DNA from: Cupriavidus pauculus
GTDB taxonomy: Bacteria; Pseudomonadota; Gammaproteobacteria; Burkholderiales; Burkholderiaceae
Length of the DNA stretch: 64,000 nt
Direction: 5' to 3'
Assembly: GCF_008801835.1 (NCBI RefSeq)
Contig: NZ_VZOW01000004.1
Location: 248,001 to 312,000 of the forward strand
Shown one piece after another: positions 60,875 through 64,000 of this stretch. The notes beneath the pieces were generated by a model, which had not been told where the DNA came from, did no database searches, and saw only the letters and a list, made by a program, of their open reading frames with translations. Within the stretch, counting starts at the first letter, position 1, and every line of letters starts with the position of its first letter. A program made the translations under genes and the position numbers.

Positions 60875-61687
60875 ATGTTTCATGTCAACGCCCTCAAGAA
60901 GTTTTCCCGTCGCGGCCTGATGGTCGCCATGCTGGCCGGTCTGTGCGTAACGGCCTTGCCGAAGCTGAGCCATGCCGACACGCTTGCGGACGTCACCAAG
61001 GCGGGCGTATTGCGCGTGGCCGTGCCGCAGGATTTCCCGCCATTTGGTTCGATTGGCGTGGACATGGCACCGCAAGGCCTCGATATCGACGTGGCCGCGC
61101 TGGTGGCGAAGAAGATGGGTGTCAAGCTCCAACTGGTGCCGGTGACCAGTACCAACCGCGTGCCATACCTGCAGACGCGCAAGGTCGACCTGGTGATTTC
61201 GAGCATGGGCAAGAACCCCGAGCGCGAGAAGGTGCTCGATTTCTCCGAAGCCTACGCTCCGTTCTTCAACGGCGTGTTCGGTCCGGCCGATCTGCCGGTC
61301 AAGAGCGCGGCCGACCTCGCCGGCAAGACCGTCGGTGTTACACGTGGTGCCGTGGAAGACCTGGAACTGAGCAAGATTGCGCCGGCCAGCGCCACCATCA
61401 AGCGCTACGAAGACAACAACGCCACGATCTCGGCGTTCCTGTCTGGCCAGGTGCAACTGATTGCCACTGGCAATGTCGTGGCATCGACGCTGATCGCCAA
61501 GCATCCGCCCAAGGCACCGGAAACCAAGTTCCTGATCAAGAACTCGCCGTGCTTTATCGGCATGAACAAGGGCGAGAAGGCGCTGCAGGACAAGGTCAAT
61601 GCGATCCTCGCAGAGTCGAAGAAGGACGGCTCGCTGAACTCGCTGTCGATCAAGTGGCTGCTGCGTCCGCTGCCGGCACAACTCTGA
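60875..61687 (+). CDS. ABC transporter periplasmic binding protein, polar amino-acid family
   Basis: A 270-residue family-3 binding protein with a signal peptide (cleavage near SHADTL). The lobe motifs are LRVAVPQDFPPFGSI, GLDIDVAALVAKKMG, VDLVISSMGKNPEREKVLDFS and GKTVGVTRGAVEDLEL. AAGGA precedes the ATG. It binds a polar or cyclic amino acid in the periplasm. Position downstream of acdS and the E1 gene suggests ACC or a related small amino acid. Confidence 0.92.
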   Translation: MFHVNALKKFSRRGLMVAMLAGLCVTALPKLSHADTLADVTKAGVLRVAVPQDFPPFGSIGVDMAPQGLDIDVAALVAKKMGVKLQLVPVTSTNRVPYLQTRKVDLVISSMGKNPEREKVLDFSEAYAPFFNGVFGPADLPVKSAADLAGKTVGVTRGAVEDLELSKIAPASATIKRYEDNNATISAFLSGQVQLIATGNVVASTLIAKHPPKAPETKFLIKNSPCFIGMNKGEKALQDKVNAILAESKKDGSLNSLSIKWLLRPLPAQL

Positions 61688-61711
61688 TCCGCGCCGTCAC
61701 CGGGTTGAAGC

Positions 61712-62380
61712 ATGGCTTACCAGTTCGATTTCCTGTCGGTGCTTGATTACACCGATGTGCTGCTCAAGGGCATTGCCGTCACCGCGCAACTCACGCTGAC
61801 AGGCGGCGTGCTGGGCGTGGCGGTGGCGATTGCCGGTGCCTGGGCCAAGACGCAGGGACCGGCGTGGCTGCGCGCCGTGGTCAGCGCCTATGTGGAGCTG
61901 ATCAGGAACACGCCGTTCCTGATCCAGTTGTTTTTCATCTTCTTCGGCTTGCCGAGCCTGGGCGTGCATCTGCCTGAGATGCTGGCGGCGTCGCTGGCCA
62001 TGATCATCAACCTGGGTGCATACGGCACCGAGATCGTTCGCGCCGGGCTGGCCGCCAGCCCGCGCGGGCAGTTCGAGGCTGGCGCGAGTCTGGCCATGTC
62101 GCCGTTCCAGGTATTCCGTCACGTAGTGCTGCGCCCCGCGTTGCAGAAGATCTGGCCGGCGCTGTCGAGCCAGATCGTGATCGTGATGCTGGGGTCGGCG
62201 GTCTGCTCGCAGATTGCGGCGCAAGACCTGACCTATGCGGCCAACTTTATCCAGGGGCGCAATTTCCGGGCCTTCGAGGTGTATCTGGTCAGTACCTCGA
62301 TCTACCTGCTGCTGGCGCTGGTGTTGCGGCAACTGCTGCGCGGCATCGGACGGCAGCTTTTTGCACGGAGCGTCCGATGA
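61712..62380 (+). CDS. ABC amino-acid importer, inner-membrane permease 1
   Basis: A 222-residue HisM/HisQ-type permease with about five helices. The family entry motif VELIRNTPFLIQLFFIFFGLP and the EAA loop FEAGASLAMSPFQVFRHVVLRPALQKIWPALSSQ are intact, so it can dock to the ATPase. It ends in an ATGA overlap with permease 2. The two permeases should form a heterodimer. Confidence 0.93.
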   Translation: MAYQFDFLSVLDYTDVLLKGIAVTAQLTLTGGVLGVAVAIAGAWAKTQGPAWLRAVVSAYVELIRNTPFLIQLFFIFFGLPSLGVHLPEMLAASLAMIINLGAYGTEIVRAGLAASPRGQFEAGASLAMSPFQVFRHVVLRPALQKIWPALSSQIVIVMLGSAVCSQIAAQDLTYAANFIQGRNFRAFEVYLVSTSIYLLLALVLRQLLRGIGRQLFARSVR

Positions 62381-63033
62381 TCGAGTTCTCAACGTGGGAT
62401 ATCGTCCGCAATCTGCTGCTGGCTGCACGCTGGACCGTGCTGCTGTCGCTGGTGGCCTTCGTGGGCGGTGGCATCGTGGGACTGCTGGTCCTGTTGATGC
62501 GGACCAGCAAGCGCCCGATGCTACGTCGCGCGACGTGGGCCTACATCGAGATTTTCCAGGGCACGCCACTGCTGATGCAGTTGTTCCTGGCGTTCTTCGG
62601 GCTGGCACTGTTTGGCATCGAAGTGCCTGCCTGGCTTGCCGCCGGCTTGGCGCTGACATTGTGGACCGCAGCGTTCCTGGCGGAAATCTGGCGCGGCTGC
62701 GTCGAGGCCATTCCACGTGGCCAGTGGGAAGCGTCGAGCAGCCTGGCGATGAACTATGTACAGCAGATGCGCCACGTGATTCTGCCGCAGGCGCTGCGCA
62801 TCGCAGTGGCGCCGACCGTGGGTTTTGGCGTGCAGGTCGTCAAGGGCACGGCACTGGCTTCGATCATCGGCTTCACCGAGCTTTCCAAGGCGGGGACCAT
62901 GATCGTCAACGCCACGTTCCAACCGTTCACCGTGTATGCCGCCGTGGCGCTGATGTACTTCGCGCTGTGCTGGCCGCTTTCGCAATACAGCAAAATGCTG
63001 GAGAGGAAATTCCATGCCGCTCATCGCCATTGA
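62377..63033 (+). CDS. ABC amino-acid importer, inner-membrane permease 2
   Basis: A 218-residue partner of permease 1, with WAYIEIFQGTPLLMQLFLAFFGLALFG and the EAA loop QWEASSSLAMNYVQQMRHVILPQALRIAVAP. It overlaps permease 1 by four bases and the ATPase gene by 20. Together these give a complete importer core. Confidence 0.93.
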   Translation: MIEFSTWDIVRNLLLAARWTVLLSLVAFVGGGIVGLLVLLMRTSKRPMLRRATWAYIEIFQGTPLLMQLFLAFFGLALFGIEVPAWLAAGLALTLWTAAFLAEIWRGCVEAIPRGQWEASSSLAMNYVQQMRHVILPQALRIAVAPTVGFGVQVVKGTALASIIGFTELSKAGTMIVNATFQPFTVYAAVALMYFALCWPLSQYSKMLERKFHAAHRH

Positions 63034-63745
63034 CGAGGTCCGCAAGTCGTTCGGCAGCAATCAAGTCCTGAAGGGTGTATCTCTTTCCGTGGAACCGGGC
63101 GAAGTCATTGCCATCATCGGCAAGAGCGGTTCGGGTAAAAGCACGTTGCTACGTTGCATCAACGGACTGGAAACCATCGACTCGGGTGCGATCACCGTGG
63201 CCGGTGCGCATCTGGCTGACAGCGAACTGCAACTGCGTGCGCTTCGCCTGAAAGTGGGCATGATCTTCCAGCAGTTCAACCTGTTTCCGCACCTGAGCGC
63301 AGGGCGCAACGTGATGCTGTCGCCGATGGTGGTAAAGGGCGTGCCGGAGGCGCGCGCCCGTGAACTGGCCGAGGAAAACCTGGCGCGGGTGGGTTTGTCC
63401 GCCAAGTTCGACGCGTATCCGGATCAGTTGTCCGGCGGGCAACAGCAACGTGTGGCTATCGCGCGTGCGCTGGCCATGCAACCGATCGCCTTGCTGTGCG
63501 ACGAGATTACCTCGGCGCTCGATCCCGAACTCGTGAACGAAGTGCTGCAGGTGGTGCGCGGCCTGGCTGCCGATGGCATGACCTTGCTGATGGTGACGCA
63601 CGAAATGCGCTTCGCACGCGAGGTGTGCGACCGCGTGGTCTTCATGCACCAGGGCAAGGTGCATGAGATCGGCGCACCCGATGAGGTATTCGCTCGGCCG
63701 CAGACGCCAGAGTTGCAGCAATTCCTGGGGCTGGTGGAGGCCTGA
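63014..63745 (+). CDS. ABC amino-acid importer, ATP-binding protein
   Basis: A 243-residue ATPase of the GlnQ/HisP type. Walker A is GKSGSGKST at about 36-44, the signature is LSGGQQQR, Walker B with the catalytic Glu is [11 protein letters not shown], and the switch His is in MVTHEM. It energises the two permeases at the cytoplasmic face. This is the last gene of the ACC-type locus; no terminator with a T run follows. Confidence 0.95.
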   Translation: MPLIAIDEVRKSFGSNQVLKGVSLSVEPGEVIAIIGKSGSGKSTLLRCINGLETIDSGAITVAGAHLADSELQLRALRLKVGMIFQQFNLFPHLSAGRNVMLSPMVVKGVPEARARELAEENLARVGLSAKFDAYPDQLSGGQQQRVAIARALAMQPIALLCDEITSALDPELVNEVLQVVRGLAADGMTLLMVTHEMRFAREVCDRVVFMHQGKVHEIGAPDEVFARPQTPELQQFLGLVEA

Positions 63746-63816
63746 TCGCTCCAGATGCGCGCGGCTTGTCAGGAGGAGCGCCGATAGGGTCTTCTATGCG
63801 ACAGCGGTCTGAACAT

Positions 63817-64000
63817 TTAGCGCGCGCCGGCCTCCGCCGCGAGGTAATTCTTCAGCAGCACCGCACCGCGTTCGCCGACGCGGGTTTGCCAGGCCGCCAC
63901 GGCGTCGAGCCCCGCATGGCGTAGCGCCTGCTGCACGGCCGGCGCGGGCTGATCCTGAATGACCACGCCATTGGCGCGCATGCGCGCGGTGTTTTCGGCC
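63817..64000 (-). CDS. C-terminal fragment of a probable TRAP-type (DctP) binding protein
   Basis: The last 60 codons of a minus-strand gene whose start lies beyond the window. The end reads RMRANGVVIQDQPAPAVQQ, ALRHAGLDAVAAWQTRVGER and GAVLLKNYLAAEAGAR. This resembles the helical C-terminus of DctP-like periplasmic proteins of TRAP transporters, but the piece is too short for a firm call. It is convergent with the ABC operon. Confidence 0.5.
   Translation of the reverse strand, partial: AENTARMRANGVVIQDQPAPAVQQALRHAGLDAVAAWQTRVGERGAVLLKNYLAAEAGAR

Noticed and set aside
1-64000. CRISPR arrays, tRNA or rRNA genes, insertion sequences, prophage
   Set aside because: No regularly spaced repeats, no tRNA T-arm pattern with matching acceptor arms, and no transposase, integrase or phage structural protein was seen.

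Overview
The window looks like chromosomal DNA of a high-GC, motile betaproteobacterium of the Burkholderiaceae, most likely Cupriavidus or a near relative. This is inferred from gene content: three stand-alone Bug-type solute receptors, an Omp32-type porin, a CioAB-like bd oxidase, an acdR-acdS pair and the style of the flagellar cluster. I saw no transposase, integrase, rRNA, tRNA or CRISPR array.

Layout. 1-1467: 3' truncated EAL phosphodiesterase. 2042-7434: sugar-acid type catabolic unit (IlvD/Edd dehydratase, RraA-like protein, Bug receptor, D-2-hydroxyacid dehydrogenase) with a divergent GntR regulator and a 14-bp palindrome between. 7617-11287: orphan HipB-like regulator, SLC13 permease, AlkB repair enzyme, exported alpha/beta hydrolase. 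11477-29193: flagellar and chemotaxis block: fliFGHIJK with divergent fliE, a second fliK-like/flhB-like pair, fliT-fliS-fliD-flaG, fliC behind a textbook sigma-28 promoter, an Hfq-like gene, a candidate structured RNA with its own terminator, and a chemoreceptor with its own sigma-28-like promoter.

29269-36951: DMT permease with divergent LysR, DHA2 efflux pump, MpaB-type oxygenase, TPR protein with a basic tail, then cydAB co-transcribed with a GbsR/MarR-type regulator. 37804-45093: catabolic regulon of porin, Tat-type Bug receptor, beta-lactamase-fold hydrolase, acyl-CoA ligase and acyl-CoA dehydrogenase. Three near-identical T-N11-A operators sit before its three promoters, and a LysR gene lies inside the cluster. 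45285-48673: lipoprotein with a duplicated four-cysteine module, then a MarR/SDR/NTF2-like/NmrA group. 48996-54068: LysR, SDR, ACS-family MFS permease and a split transketolase.

54252-63745: a locus that reads as complete for use of 1-aminocyclopropane-1-carboxylate (ACC): AcdR, AcdS, a Bug receptor, a homodimeric-type 2-oxoacid dehydrogenase E1 suited to the 2-oxobutyrate product, a GntR regulator and a polar amino-acid ABC importer. The right edge (63817-64000) holds the C-terminus of a probable TRAP-type binding protein.

Most promising for follow-up: the LysR-box regulon (37694-43850), the ACC locus, and the Hfq-like gene with its divergent structured RNA (25850-26827).
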